Shown: positions 15,996 to 23,926, numbered from the stretch's first letter. The stretch is DNA of 54,311 nucleotides from Trebonia sp035294225 (GCA_035294225.1 DATGLH010000077.1:1-54311); one strand, 5' to 3'. Made by a program: numbers and translations. Notes: a model not told the origin generated them from the sequence alone.

Positions 15996-16300
15996 TCCAA
16001 ACAACTCCCTAACTGCTGCTCGGGCTTCGAGCCCCGCCCTTCAACCGCGGAACCCGTCGATCGCGGCCTGACGAGCCGTACTAACGCACGCTCCCGCGCT
16101 CGCACCTGCCTTGCCGGCAACGACCGGAAACGACCTTACCCTGTGCGCGGCGTTCGTGGCGCCATATAGCCGTCAATCACGCCGGCCCGCATCGCATCGA
16201 TCACCCGTGGTATCGCGGACTGAGATTCCGGCGGATTCCGGGACGCGGCCGCCGCTGTCGCGGATCCGGCTGGGCATCTCGCGCGGCGGGACGGCCCCGG
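15996..16300 (-). promoter_or_regulatory. Upstream region and possible long 5' leader of the cold-shock gene
   Basis: This is 305 bp with no gene. Cold-shock mRNAs often have long structured leaders. Short dyads are present (for example GGGCTTCGAGCCC near 16021), but I cannot define a switch. The region also carries the 3' end of the thrC-carrier transcript arriving from the right, and no clear terminator separates the two. Confidence 0.3.
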
Positions 16301-16648
16301 TCAGCCGCCCGCGACCGCTGGGATGACCGATACCTGGGCACCGGCGGGCACGGGCGTGTCGAGGCCCGCCGCGAACCGCACGTCCTCCTCGTCAACGTAG
16401 ACGTTGACGAACCGCCGCAGCCGCCCGCCGTCGTCCAGGATGCGGCCGGCCAGGCCCGGGTAGGACGCGTCCAGCTCGCTGATGACCTCGCGGAGGGTGC
16501 CGTGCCCGGCCGTGACCTCGGCAGCGCCGCCCGTATAGGACCGCAGGATGGTCGGGATCCGGACCGAGACGCGTCCCCGCGGCTCGCTCGCGGCGTGTTC
16601 CCCGCCCGCGTGTTCCCCGCCCGCCCGCGGGACGCCGGGGCCGCTCAT
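16301..16648 (-). CDS. MoaD/ThiS-family ubiquitin-like sulfur carrier protein, coupled to thrC
   Basis: The 115-aa protein has a disordered N-terminus (about 1-26, with a duplicated GGEHA), then a beta-grasp domain (SVRIPTILRSYTGG, LREVISELDASYPGLAGRI, FVNVYVDEEDVRF, VSVIPAVAGG). It ends exactly in Gly-Gly, the tail that is adenylated and thiocarboxylated in MoaD, ThiS and CysO. Its ATG overlaps the thrC stop codon (ATGA), so translation is coupled to thrC. The mycobacterial relative CysO carries sulfur for a cysteine synthase acting on O-phosphoserine. By analogy this carrier may serve a sulfur pathway with a PLP enzyme; that is inference. The activating E1-like enzyme and Mec+-type protease are not in this window. 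Confidence 0.92.
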   Translation of the reverse strand: MSGPGVPRAGGEHAGGEHAASEPRGRVSVRIPTILRSYTGGAAEVTAGHGTLREVISELDASYPGLAGRILDDGGRLRRFVNVYVDEEDVRFAAGLDTPVPAGAQVSVIPAVAGG

Positions 16649-17925
16649 GCCGCACCCGCCCCGTCGAACCCGGCCTCCTGGAACGCCTCGAGCGTCGGCT
16701 TGATGGCGGCCGGAACCGTGACGGCCGGCTCCACGGCGTCCAGCGTCTTGTGGCCGTCGCCAGAGTTGATGATCACCGTTTCCGCCTCCGGGTCAAGCTG
16801 GCCCGAGGCGAGCAGCTTGCGCAGCACGCCGACGGTGACCCCGCCCGCGGTCTCGCCGAAGATGCCCTGGGTACGCGCCAGCAGCGCGATCGAGTCGACG
16901 ATCTCGGGGTCGGAGACGTCGGCGACCGCGCCGCCGGTCCTCCGGACCACGTCAAGCACATACGGGCCATCGGCCGGGTTCCCGATCGCGAGCGACTTCG
17001 CGATCGTGGACGGCTTCACCGGCCGCACGACGTCCCACCCCCTGGCGAACGCCTCGGACACCGGAGAGCAGCCGGTCGCCTGCGCGCCGAACACCCGCCA
17101 CGGCCTGTCCTCCACCAGGCCGAGCTCCGCCAGCTCGCTGAACCCCTTGTCGATCTTCACCAGCTGGGCGCCGGACGCGATCGGCACCACCACCTGCTCG
17201 GGCAGCCGCCAGCCAAGCTGCTCGGCAATCTCGAAACCGAGCGTCTTCGAGCCCTCCGCGTAGTACGGCCGCACGTTCACGTTGACGAACGCCCAGTCCT
17301 CGTGCTCGCCGGCCAGTTCGGAGGCGAGCCGGTTCACGTCGTCGTAGGTGCCGTCCACGGTGACGAACGTGCCGCCGTACACCGCGGTGGTGAGGATCTT
17401 CTGGCCTTCCAGGTCCGCCGGGACCATGACCACCGACCGGATGCCGGCCCGCGCGGCCGCCGCCGCCACCGCGTTCGCCAGGTTGCCGGTGGACGGGCAG
17501 GCGAGCACCTTGAAGCCCATCTCCACCGCGGCGGCCAGCGCGACCGCGACTACCCGGTCCTTGAACGAGTGGGTCGGGTTTCCGCTGTCGTCCTTGATCC
17601 ACAGCCGCCGCATGCCAAGTTCGGCCGCCAGCCCGTCGGCGCGGACCAGCTTCGTGAAGCCGGGCTCGGTGGTGGGGCGGCTCGCGACGTCCTGCGGTAC
17701 CGGCAGCAGGGGGGCATAACGCCAGATGTTCTGCGGTCCCGCTTGGATATCGGCTCTGGTCAGCCGCGGGAAGTCGTAGCGGACCTCTAGCGGCCCGAAA
17801 CACTCGTCACAGGCGTAGAAAGGTCCGAGGTCGGTGATCTTGCCGCATTCCCGGCAGGACAGGCCCGTGGCGTTGCCGAGGCGCGGGGTGCCCGGCGCGC
17901 GCGTACCGTCGCTTTGTGCTGTCAT
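16645..17925 (-). CDS. thrC: Threonine synthase
   Basis: ThrC converts O-phosphohomoserine to threonine using PLP. The 426-aa protein begins with a zinc-ribbon-like segment (CRECG and CDECF) typical of actinobacterial ThrC. NPTHSFKDR holds the PLP Lys, ACPSTGNLANAVAAAAARAG binds phosphate and TVIINSGDGHKT lies near the C-terminus. The ATG at 17925 has GAGAGG about 9 nt upstream; the open frame to 17964 runs into the riboswitch and is rejected. Expression is probably controlled by the SAM riboswitch directly upstream, which makes sense because threonine and methionine compete for homoserine derivatives. The downstream sulfur-carrier gene overlaps by ATGA. Confidence 0.96.
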   Translation of the reverse strand: MTAQSDGTRAPGTPRLGNATGLSCRECGKITDLGPFYACDECFGPLEVRYDFPRLTRADIQAGPQNIWRYAPLLPVPQDVASRPTTEPGFTKLVRADGLAAELGMRRLWIKDDSGNPTHSFKDRVVAVALAAAVEMGFKVLACPSTGNLANAVAAAAARAGIRSVVMVPADLEGQKILTTAVYGGTFVTVDGTYDDVNRLASELAGEHEDWAFVNVNVRPYYAEGSKTLGFEIAEQLGWRLPEQVVVPIASGAQLVKIDKGFSELAELGLVEDRPWRVFGAQATGCSPVSEAFARGWDVVRPVKPSTIAKSLAIGNPADGPYVLDVVRRTGGAVADVSDPEIVDSIALLARTQGIFGETAGGVTVGVLRKLLASGQLDPEAETVIINSGDGHKTLDAVEPAVTVPAAIKPTLEAFQEAGFDGAGAA

Positions 17926-17940
17926 GGGGCGAGGCCTCTC

Positions 17941-18084
17941 TCTCCCATCTTTCCCAGCGATCACCTTGACCGCGGGCCGGACTTGGCACCAGTCGCGCGC
18001 TCGCCTCGCCTTACTGAGGTGCGTTTCCGCGATGGTTGCCGGGGCTTCACAGGGCCGATCCCTCCACCCCTCTGGATGAGGTAT
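17941..18084 (-). ncRNA. SAM riboswitch (S-box, SAM-I/SAM-IV clan) controlling thrC
   Basis: Read on the minus strand, the conserved S-box core is plain: CTCATCCAGAG, GGGGTGGAGGGA, GGCCCTGTGAAG, CCCCGGCAACC, then GGTGCCAAGTCC, and finally GGGAAAGATGGGAG. The closing P1 stem pairs CTCATC (18075-18080) with GATGGG (17944-17949). The 3' P1 strand runs directly into the ribosome site GAGAGG of thrC, whose ATG is 18 nt after P1, so translational control is likely. No separate terminator hairpin with a U-tract is visible. Which subclass it is (SAM-I or SAM-IV) needs a covariance model. Confidence 0.9.
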
Positions 18085-18102
18085 TCAGTTATCTGCCATG
18101 CC

Positions 18103-18140
18103 GTAGTCCTGTGCCGGCAGTCCTGTAGTCCTGTGCCGGC
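18103..18140. repeat. 16-bp direct repeat (period 22) upstream of otsA
   Basis: GTAGTCCTGTGCCGGC occurs at 18103-18118 and 18125-18140, in the gap between the thrC riboswitch and otsA. Confidence 0.75.
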
Positions 18141-18220
18141 GCCGGCAGGTCGCGAACGGCACCAAACACTGTATCCGATAGGGCAATGCCCCCGGCAAGG
18201 GGGTTAATGATCGTTTCAAC

Positions 18221-18226
18221 TAGTCT
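18221..18226 (+). promoter_or_regulatory. Candidate -10 box of a leaderless otsA promoter
   Basis: TAGTCT ends 8 nt before the otsA ATG, in a locally AT-rich stretch, and no ribosome site is present. It matches the TANNCT pattern found before several other genes here. Confidence 0.5.
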
Positions 18227-18234
18227 TGCTTCAT

Positions 18235-19689
18235 ATGACTGACGACCCGAGCCGGCTGGTCCTTGTCGCCTCGAACCGGGGGCCCGTGTCGTTCGGCTTC
18301 GCCGAGGACGGGTCGCTGACCGTCAGGCGCGGCGGCGGCGGGCTGGTATCCGGTTTGACGTCGGGCCTGGCGGCGGTGGCCGCCGATGGCGGAGTGCTCT
18401 GGCTGTGCGCGGCGCTCAGCGACGCCGACCGGGAAGCCGCCCGGCGGGGCGAGCGGGCGGGCGGGGAGCCGGGCGGGACCCCGGTGCGGATGCTGGACAT
18501 CCCCGCGGACACGTTCGGCGCCGCTTACAACGGCATCGCCAACTCGGTCCTGTGGTTCATCCACCACCTTCTGTTCGACACGCCGAACCAGCCGCGGTTC
18601 GGCGCCGGGTTCCGCCGCGACTGGGCGGGCTACGTCGCCTATAACGAGGCTTTCGCCGGGGCGCTGGCGGAGGAGTGGAAGCCAGGGACCCGCGTGCTCA
18701 TCCAGGACTACCACCTGGCGCTGGCACCGCGGCTGCTGCGGGACCGGCGTCCCGGCGCGCGGATCGCCCACTTCGAGCACACCCCGTGGGCGCCGCCTGA
18801 CTACTACCGGCTGCTGCCGGACGACGTCGCCGTCGCGATCCTGGACGGGATGCTGGGCGCCGACCACGCGGGTTTCCTCGCGGAGCGGTGGGCCGCGGCG
18901 TTTCTCGACTGCTGTGAGGCGGTTCTCGGCGCCCGGGTCAGCCGGGGCTCCGGCGGCACCGGCCAGGTGACCTACCGTGGCCGCGTGACCGAGGTCGCGG
19001 TCCACCCGCTCGGGGTCGACGTCCAGGCGCTGCGCGCCCGCGCCCAGGACGCCGACGTGCGGGCGGCGGCCAGCGCCATCGCCGGCGCGGCGAACGGGCG
19101 GCAGCTGATCGTCCGGGTCGACCGCACCGAGCTGTCCAAGAACATCGCGCGAGGGCTTGCCGCCTACCGTGAGCTGCTGGCGACCCGGCCGCAGTGGCAT
19201 GGCCGCGTGGTGCACCTGGCGTTCGCTTACCCGTCCCGCTCCGCGCTGGCCGAGTACCGCGACTACACCGCACGCGTGCACAAGCTGGCCGAGGAGATCA
19301 ACGCCGAGTTCCGGACGCCGGACTGGGAACCGCTGATCCTGGACGTGAAAGACGACTACCCGCGTTCGCTCGCCGCGTGCGGGCTGGCGGACGTGCTCCT
19401 CGTCAACCCCATAAGGGACGGCATGAACCTGGTTGCCGAGGAGGGGCCGGTGCTGAGCGAGGGCGGCTGCGCGCTCGTGCTCTCCCGCGAGGCGGGGGCC
19501 GCCGCGCTGATCGGCGGCGAGGCGCTGCTCGTCAACCCGTACGACGTCACAGCCACCGCGGACGCGCTGCATGCCGCGCTCAGCATGCCCGCCGGCGAGC
19601 GGCGGCGGCGCGCTGCCGCGATGGCCGCCGCCGCGGCGCGCCACGCGCCGCGGCGGTGGCTCGCCGCGCAGCTCGACGCACTCCGCTAG
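18235..19689 (+). CDS. otsA: Trehalose-6-phosphate synthase
   Basis: OtsA joins UDP- or GDP-glucose to glucose 6-phosphate. The 484-aa GT20 protein shows LVASNRGPVSF at the N-terminus, RDWAGYVAYNEAFA, QDYHLALAPRLL, AHFEHTPWAPPD, VRVDRTELSKNI (equivalent to the R-x-D-x-x-K-G donor site) and NPIRDGMNLVAEE. These are the expected blocks in order. The variant spacing and sequence match the actinobacterial OtsA group rather than the E. coli form. The ATG at 18235 lacks a Shine-Dalgarno and may be leaderless. A 17-bp perfect hairpin follows the gene. With otsB at 14842 it gives a complete OtsA-OtsB trehalose route, usually a stress and osmotic function. Confidence 0.94.
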   Translation: MTDDPSRLVLVASNRGPVSFGFAEDGSLTVRRGGGGLVSGLTSGLAAVAADGGVLWLCAALSDADREAARRGERAGGEPGGTPVRMLDIPADTFGAAYNGIANSVLWFIHHLLFDTPNQPRFGAGFRRDWAGYVAYNEAFAGALAEEWKPGTRVLIQDYHLALAPRLLRDRRPGARIAHFEHTPWAPPDYYRLLPDDVAVAILDGMLGADHAGFLAERWAAAFLDCCEAVLGARVSRGSGGTGQVTYRGRVTEVAVHPLGVDVQALRARAQDADVRAAASAIAGAANGRQLIVRVDRTELSKNIARGLAAYRELLATRPQWHGRVVHLAFAYPSRSALAEYRDYTARVHKLAEEINAEFRTPDWEPLILDVKDDYPRSLAACGLADVLLVNPIRDGMNLVAEEGPVLSEGGCALVLSREAGAAALIGGEALLVNPYDVTATADALHAALSMPAGERRRRAAAMAAAAARHAPRRWLAAQLDALR

Positions 19690-19691
19690 CC

Positions 19692-19728
19692 GCCGCCGGC
19701 CCGCCCGGCCGCCGGGCGGGCCGGCGGC
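19692..19728. terminator. Bidirectional hairpin between convergent otsA and rfbB
   Basis: Two 17-nt arms (19692-19708 and 19712-19728) are perfectly complementary around a 3-nt loop, all G/C. It sits between two converging stop codons, so it probably serves both genes. Confidence 0.7.
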
Positions 19729-19739
19729 CGGCCACCGGG

Positions 19740-20735
19740 TCACGGCGCGGTCCCGGGGCGAACGGGGGGCGCGGGCCTGGGCAGGGGCTGCCACCAGGCG
19801 CGGTTGGCGGCGTACCACCCGATGGTGGCCGCGAGGCCGTCGGCGAACGGTATCCGGGGGAGGTAGCCCATGGAGCGGAGCAGGGTGTCATCCAGGCTGT
19901 AGCGGCGGTCGTGGCCCTTGCGGTCGGCCACGGGGATCACCATGTCCCAGGAGGCGCCGCAGGCGGCCAGGATCGCAGCGGTCAGCTGCCGGTTGGTCAG
20001 TTCGGTGTCGCCGCCGATGTGGTAGACCCTGCCGGGGCCGCCGCGTTCAAGCACCAGGTGGACGCCGCGGCAGTGGTCGTCGACGTGGACCCAGCCGCGC
20101 ACGTTTCCCCCGTCGCCGTAGAGGGGGACGGGCCTGCCGTCCAGCAGGCTGGTGGCGAACAGGGGGATGATCTTTTCCGGGTACTGGTAGGGCCCGTAGG
20201 TGTTGCAGCACCGGGTGATGCTGACGTTCAGCCCGTGGGTGCGCGCGTACGCCAGGGCGAGCAGGTCACCGCCGGCCTTGGCGGCCGCGTAGGGGGAGTT
20301 CGGGTCCAGCGGGGCGCCCTCGGCCCACGACCCGGCCGGAATGGAGCCGTAGACCTCATCGGTGGACACGTGCACCACCCGTGGCACGCCTGCGGCCAGG
20401 CAGGCGTCTAGCAGCACCTGCACCCCGGTCACGTTGGCGGTGACGAACTCCGCCGCCCCGGCGATCGACCGGTCCACGTGGGTCTCGGCGGCGAAGTTGA
20501 GCACCGCGTCATGCCCGGGGACCACCCGCGCGAGCAGGCCGGCGTCGCAGATGTCGCCGCGCACGAACGCGAACCCCCCGGCCACCGGTTCGAGGTTGGC
20601 CAGATTCCCCGCGTAGGTGAGCTTGTCGAGCACGGTCACCCGCGCGTCCTCGTAGCCGGGATAACCCCCGGTCAGCAGCGTCCGCACGTAATGCGAGCCG
20701 ATGAAGCCCGCACCGCCGGTCACCAGAATCCTCAT
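19740..20735 (-). CDS. rfbB: dTDP-glucose 4,6-dehydratase
   Basis: RfbB (RmlB) converts dTDP-glucose to dTDP-4-keto-6-deoxyglucose, a precursor of rhamnose and other deoxysugars. The 331-aa extended SDR protein has the NAD motif GGAGFIGSHYVR (residues 7-18), the family motif VHVSTDEVYGS with the catalytic Thr-Asp-Glu, and NSPYAAAKAGGD with the catalytic Tyr and Lys. ITRCCNTYGPYQYPEKIIPLF is also characteristic. The rest of an rml set (rmlA, C, D) is not in the window, so the final sugar cannot be named. Its ATG overlaps the stop of a dubious upstream ORF. Confidence 0.93.
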   Translation of the reverse strand: MRILVTGGAGFIGSHYVRTLLTGGYPGYEDARVTVLDKLTYAGNLANLEPVAGGFAFVRGDICDAGLLARVVPGHDAVLNFAAETHVDRSIAGAAEFVTANVTGVQVLLDACLAAGVPRVVHVSTDEVYGSIPAGSWAEGAPLDPNSPYAAAKAGGDLLALAYARTHGLNVSITRCCNTYGPYQYPEKIIPLFATSLLDGRPVPLYGDGGNVRGWVHVDDHCRGVHLVLERGGPGRVYHIGGDTELTNRQLTAAILAACGASWDMVIPVADRKGHDRRYSLDDTLLRSMGYLPRIPFADGLAATIGWYAANRAWWQPLPRPAPPVRPGTAP

Positions 20736-20938
20736 GAGCCGATCTGCGCCTTGCCGTGGTTGCCCTGCGGGCGCGCCCCGTGGTCGCGGGGCACTAGCCG
20801 GCGCGCCCGCGGCACCCCGGGCGCCGCCGTGGCCGCCGCGCCGGGTCCGTCACGGACCAGCCGGCTGACCTCCAGCATGCCAGCGGCGTTCCCGGTGCCC
20901 GTCCGGTATCCAAAGATCGCCTGAGAGCGCGGCCGCAT
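20732..20938 (-). CDS. Doubtful small ORF upstream of rfbB
   Basis: This 68-aa frame ends in an ATGA overlap with rfbB, and the part FGYRTGTGNAAGMLEVSRLVRDG looks protein-like. The second half is low-complexity Arg/Pro/Gly. I recognise no family. It could be a small coupled protein, the remnant of an older gene, or chance. The start chosen is the ATG at 20938; no convincing ribosome site is present. Confidence 0.22.
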   Translation of the reverse strand: MRPRSQAIFGYRTGTGNAAGMLEVSRLVRDGPGAAATAAPGVPRARRLVPRDHGARPQGNHGKAQIGS

Positions 20939-21122
20939 GGGCCGCCCCGCGCCGATCAGCGACTGGACCGCCCCGGCAATCCCCGGCTTCCGCGCCGGGG
21001 GGCTTGAGATACCGTCAGGCTGGGCACGGCTCGGAAGCAACCCGGTTCCCGCGCCGCGAGGGCTGAGGATGCCGCCACCCGATGCGGGAGAGCCGGCGAA
21101 CGCCCTGCACGCGGCCTTGGCG

Positions 21123-21149
21123 TTTGCACTCTCCCCCTGAGAGTGCTAA
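21123..21149 (+). promoter_or_regulatory. CIRCE operator 1 (HrcA site) upstream of groEL
   Basis: TTTGCACTC, a 9-nt spacer, then GAGTGCTAA. The right arm is the perfect CIRCE half-site; the left arm deviates at one base from TTAGCACTC. HrcA repressor binding is known for this element. Confidence 0.9.
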
Positions 21150-21157
21150 ACATGGCC

Positions 21158-21184
21158 TTGGCACTCCGCATACGAGAGTGACAG
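21158..21184 (+). promoter_or_regulatory. CIRCE operator 2 upstream of groEL
   Basis: TTGGCACTC, a 9-nt spacer, then GAGTGACAG, 8 bp after the first operator. It is a weaker match on the right arm. Together the two sites indicate HrcA control of groEL. The gene starts about 120 bp further on, so there is a long leader. Confidence 0.82.
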
Positions 21185-21303
21185 CCAAACGGCGGGATCG
21201 GGCGATGAGGCATTGCCCGGTGGCAGGAAGGGCCTGCCGCCCGGCGTGCCGTCCGTCGCGGGCGTCGGCCGGTCCGCACGTACGCCACGGAGGACTGGAA
21301 CCT

Positions 21304-22926
21304 ATGGCAGCGAAGATGATCGCGTTTGACGAGGACGCCAGGCGCGGCCTCGAGCGCGGCATGAACCAGCTCGCCGACGCCGTGAAGGTAACCCTCGGCC
21401 CCAAGGGCCGGAACGTGGTGCTCGAGAAGAAGTGGGGCGCACCCACGATCACCAACGATGGCGTGTCCATCGCCAAGGAGATCGAGCTCGAGGACCCGTG
21501 GGAGAAGATCGGTGCCGAGCTGGTCAAGGAAGTAGCGAAGAAGACCGACGACGTTGCCGGTGACGGCACGACGACGGCAACCGTGCTCGCCCAGGCGCTA
21601 GTGCGCGAGGGCCTGCGGAACGTCGCCGCCGGCGCTAACCCGATGGCGCTCAAGCGCGGCATCGAGGCGGCCGTCGAGCGGGTGAGCGAGGAGCTGTCCA
21701 AGCTCGCCAAGGACGTGGAGACCAAGGAGCAGATCGCTTCCACCGCGTCCATCTCCGCCGGCGACACGGCGATCGGCGAGATGATCGCCGAGGCCATGGA
21801 CAAGGTCGGCAAGGAAGGCGTCATCACCGTCGAGGAGTCCAACACCTTCGGCCTCGAGCTCGAGCTGACCGAGGGCATGCGCTTCGACAAGGGCTACATC
21901 GCGCCGTACTTCGTCACCGACCCGGAGCGCCTTGAGGCCGTTCTCGAGGACCCGTACATCCTCGTGTGCAACTCCAAGATCTCGGCCAACAAGGACCTGC
22001 TGCCGCTGCTGGACAAGGTGGTGCAGTCCGGCAAGCCGCTGGCGATCATCGCCGAGGACGTGGAGGGCGAGGCCCTCGCGACCCTGGTCGTCAACAAGAT
22101 GCGCGGGCTGTTCAAGTCCGTCGCGGTGAAGGCGCCCGGCTTCGGCGACCGCCGCAAGGCCATGCTCGGTGACATCGCCATCCTGACCGGCGGCCAGGTC
22201 ATCAGCGAAGAGATCGGCCTCAAGCTGGACAGCGTCGACCTGGACGTGCTCGGCCGGGCGCGCAAGGTCGTCGTTACCAAGGACGAGACCACGATCGTGG
22301 ACGGTGCAGGCGACGCGGACCAGATCGCCGGCCGGGTCAACCAGATCCGCACCGAGATCGAGAACACCGACTCCGACTACGACCGCGAGAAGCTGCAGGA
22401 GCGGCTGGCGAAGCTGGCCGGCGGCGTGGCCGTCATCAAGGCGGGCGCTGCGACCGAGGTCGAGCTGAAGGAGCGCAAGCACCGCATCGAGGACGCGGTG
22501 CGCAACGCCAAGGCCGCGGTCGAGGAGGGTGTCGTGCCCGGCGGTGGCGTCGCGCTGCTGCAGGCCGCGAAGAACGCCTTCGACAAGCTGGAGCTGTCCG
22601 GCGATGAGGCGACCGGCGCGTCGATCGTGCGCCGCGCCCTGGAGGAGCCGCTCAAGCAGATCGCCGTCAACGCGGGTCTCGAGGGCGGCGTGGTGGTGGA
22701 GAAGGTCAAGACCCTGCCCGCGGGCGAGGGCCTGAACGCCGCCACCGGCGAGTACACCGATATGTTCAAGGCCGGGATCATCGACCCGGCGAAGGTCACC
22801 CGTTCGGCTCTGCAGAACGCGGCGTCCATCGCCGGGCTGTTCCTCACCACTGAGGCAGTGATCGCGGAGAAGCCGGAGAAGGAGAAGGCGCCCGCCGCCC
22901 CCGGCGGCGGCGACATGGACTTCTGA
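21304..22926 (+). CDS. groEL: 60-kDa chaperonin GroEL (groES-less locus)
   Basis: The 540-aa protein is a full-length type I chaperonin: KVTLGPKGRNVVLEKKWGAP near the N-terminus, the ATP-binding DGTTTATVLA and VVPGGGVALL regions, and the apical domain are all intact. It folds proteins in the cytoplasm as a double ring. The open frame runs back to 21082, but the ATG at 21304 has GGAGG about 11 nt upstream and is the normal GroEL N-terminus (MAAKMIAFDEDAR). There is no groES beside it, so this is the solitary groEL copy typical of Streptomyces and mycobacteria. The C-terminus is GGGDMDF rather than the Gly/Met tail of E. coli. Two CIRCE operators precede it and a strong hairpin follows. Confidence 0.97.
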   Translation: MAAKMIAFDEDARRGLERGMNQLADAVKVTLGPKGRNVVLEKKWGAPTITNDGVSIAKEIELEDPWEKIGAELVKEVAKKTDDVAGDGTTTATVLAQALVREGLRNVAAGANPMALKRGIEAAVERVSEELSKLAKDVETKEQIASTASISAGDTAIGEMIAEAMDKVGKEGVITVEESNTFGLELELTEGMRFDKGYIAPYFVTDPERLEAVLEDPYILVCNSKISANKDLLPLLDKVVQSGKPLAIIAEDVEGEALATLVVNKMRGLFKSVAVKAPGFGDRRKAMLGDIAILTGGQVISEEIGLKLDSVDLDVLGRARKVVVTKDETTIVDGAGDADQIAGRVNQIRTEIENTDSDYDREKLQERLAKLAGGVAVIKAGAATEVELKERKHRIEDAVRNAKAAVEEGVVPGGGVALLQAAKNAFDKLELSGDEATGASIVRRALEEPLKQIAVNAGLEGGVVVEKVKTLPAGEGLNAATGEYTDMFKAGIIDPAKVTRSALQNAASIAGLFLTTEAVIAEKPEKEKAPAAPGGGDMDF

Positions 22927-22954
22927 CGTCCAGCGCCTGCGTCTTCAGCGCGGA

Positions 22955-22988
22955 GGGAACGGCCCCGGGGCAGCCCGGGGCCGTTCCC
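22955..22988 (+). terminator. Hairpin terminator after groEL
   Basis: 15-bp perfect arms (22955-22969 and 22974-22988) with the 4-nt loop GCAG, 28 nt after the groEL stop. It is followed by three copies of the 10-mer GTCCCCGCCC (22989-23018) instead of a U-tract. Confidence 0.75.
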
Positions 22989-23036
22989 GTCCCCGCCCGT
23001 CCCCGCCCGTCCCCGCCCGGCAACTCCGGCAGGTTT

Positions 23037-23095
23037 GGGGCTGTGGCCCACAGACCCCGGAAGAGTGGGGCTGTGGGCCACAGCCCCACTCTTCC
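23037..23095. repeat. Dispersed palindromic repeat, copy 1 (two units)
   Basis: Two units of the form GGGGCTGTGG(G/C)CCACAG(A)CCCC (23037-23058 and 23067-23087) are joined by GGAAGAGT. The second sits inside an 18-bp-arm perfect palindrome (23059-23095, one central base). A related two-unit copy is at 53344-53394. This resembles a REP-like intergenic element. Confidence 0.75.
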
Positions 23096-23536
23096 GACGG
23101 CCCACTCTTGCGACGCGGGATGCCGCCAGGCCCCGTCGATCCCGATGGCCGGATCCGGCCCGCACGCAAGGCTCGCGGGTCGCGCCGCGGAGGGTGGCGA
23201 CTTCATGTTTTCGCGCATAACCGCTGGGTATAGCGCTACTGCGATCTTGAAACGGGGGAGAAGATCTGCCGATGGACTCACGGCCTCGCACGCGATCCCG
23301 TCCCAGCACCATCCGAACGTGTGAGGCCGTGACCGGCGTGGCCCCTGCTGCTACCCTGCGGCGGCCAGGGGCCGCGTCCCCCGGTGGCGCGCCGCGGCGT
23401 CCGCCGCCCGGCTGAGAGCACGATAACCCTGCTGCCATCACCCGCACGGTACCGATAGCCTAGAAAGCGCCCATAACATCCAGCCGGGACCATGGCCGGC
23501 CGGGTGATCAGTTCCTAAAGACGTGAGGTCTTGCTC
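23096..23536. other. Non-coding stretch between groEL repeat and the cold-shock gene
   Basis: I see no credible gene in these 441 bp. A locally AT-richer patch at 23200-23270 could hold a promoter. Weak GC dyads occur near 23360-23410. Confidence 0.4.
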
Positions 23537-23926
23537 GTGCCTACCGGCAAGGTCAAGTGGTATGACGCCGAAAAGGGGTTCGGCTTCCTCGCCCGCGATG
23601 ACGGGGGCGAGGTCTTCGTGCATTCTTCAGCGCTGCCGCCGGGGACAACCACGCTCGGGAAGGGACAGCGCGTCGAGTTCGGCATCGTGGAGGGCCGCAA
23701 GGGCGCGCAGGCGCTCCAGGTGCGCCTCCTAGAGCCCCCGCCCGCCGTTGCCGCCGCCAAGCACCCCCGCAAGAAGCCCGACGAGATGATCCCGATCATC
23801 GAAGACCTCATGAAGCTGCTTGACGGGATTTCCGACGCCTACCGGCGCGGCAAGCACCCGGACCCCAGGGAAGCGAGGCAGATCGCCGCCTTGCTGCGCG
23901 CGGTCGCGGGCGATATCGAGCCCTGA
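23537..23926 (+). CDS. Cold-shock-domain protein with C-terminal extension
   Basis: The 129-aa protein has a cold-shock domain (residues 1-66; RNP1-like KGFGFL, RNP2 VFVHSSAL) followed by an extra helical region of about 60 residues (EMIPIIEDLMKLLDGISDAYRRG, ARQIAALLRAV). This extended type is common in actinobacteria near an MFS permease and DUF3027, as here. The start chosen is GTG at 23537 with GAGG 9 nt upstream; a TTG two codons earlier is less likely. RNA binding is expected; the role of the extension is unknown. A strong hairpin separates it from the convergent permease. Confidence 0.92.
   Translation: MPTGKVKWYDAEKGFGFLARDDGGEVFVHSSALPPGTTTLGKGQRVEFGIVEGRKGAQALQVRLLEPPPAVAAAKHPRKKPDEMIPIIEDLMKLLDGISDAYRRGKHPDPREARQIAALLRAVAGDIEP

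Noticed and set aside
15996..16300. A riboswitch or thermosensor in the cold-shock gene leader
   Set aside because: Only weak short dyads are visible and no known motif; not enough to call.
17834..18207. Plus-strand ORFs over the thrC leader
   Set aside because: The DNA is explained by a SAM riboswitch on the other strand.
21082..21303. N-terminal extension of groEL by 74 residues
   Set aside because: It would translate across the CIRCE operators; the ATG at 21304 has a ribosome site and is the standard GroEL N-terminus.
23059..23095. Reading the palindrome as the groEL terminator
   Set aside because: A better terminator hairpin lies immediately after the groEL stop at 22955-22988, and a similar palindromic element occurs elsewhere, so it is treated as a repeat.
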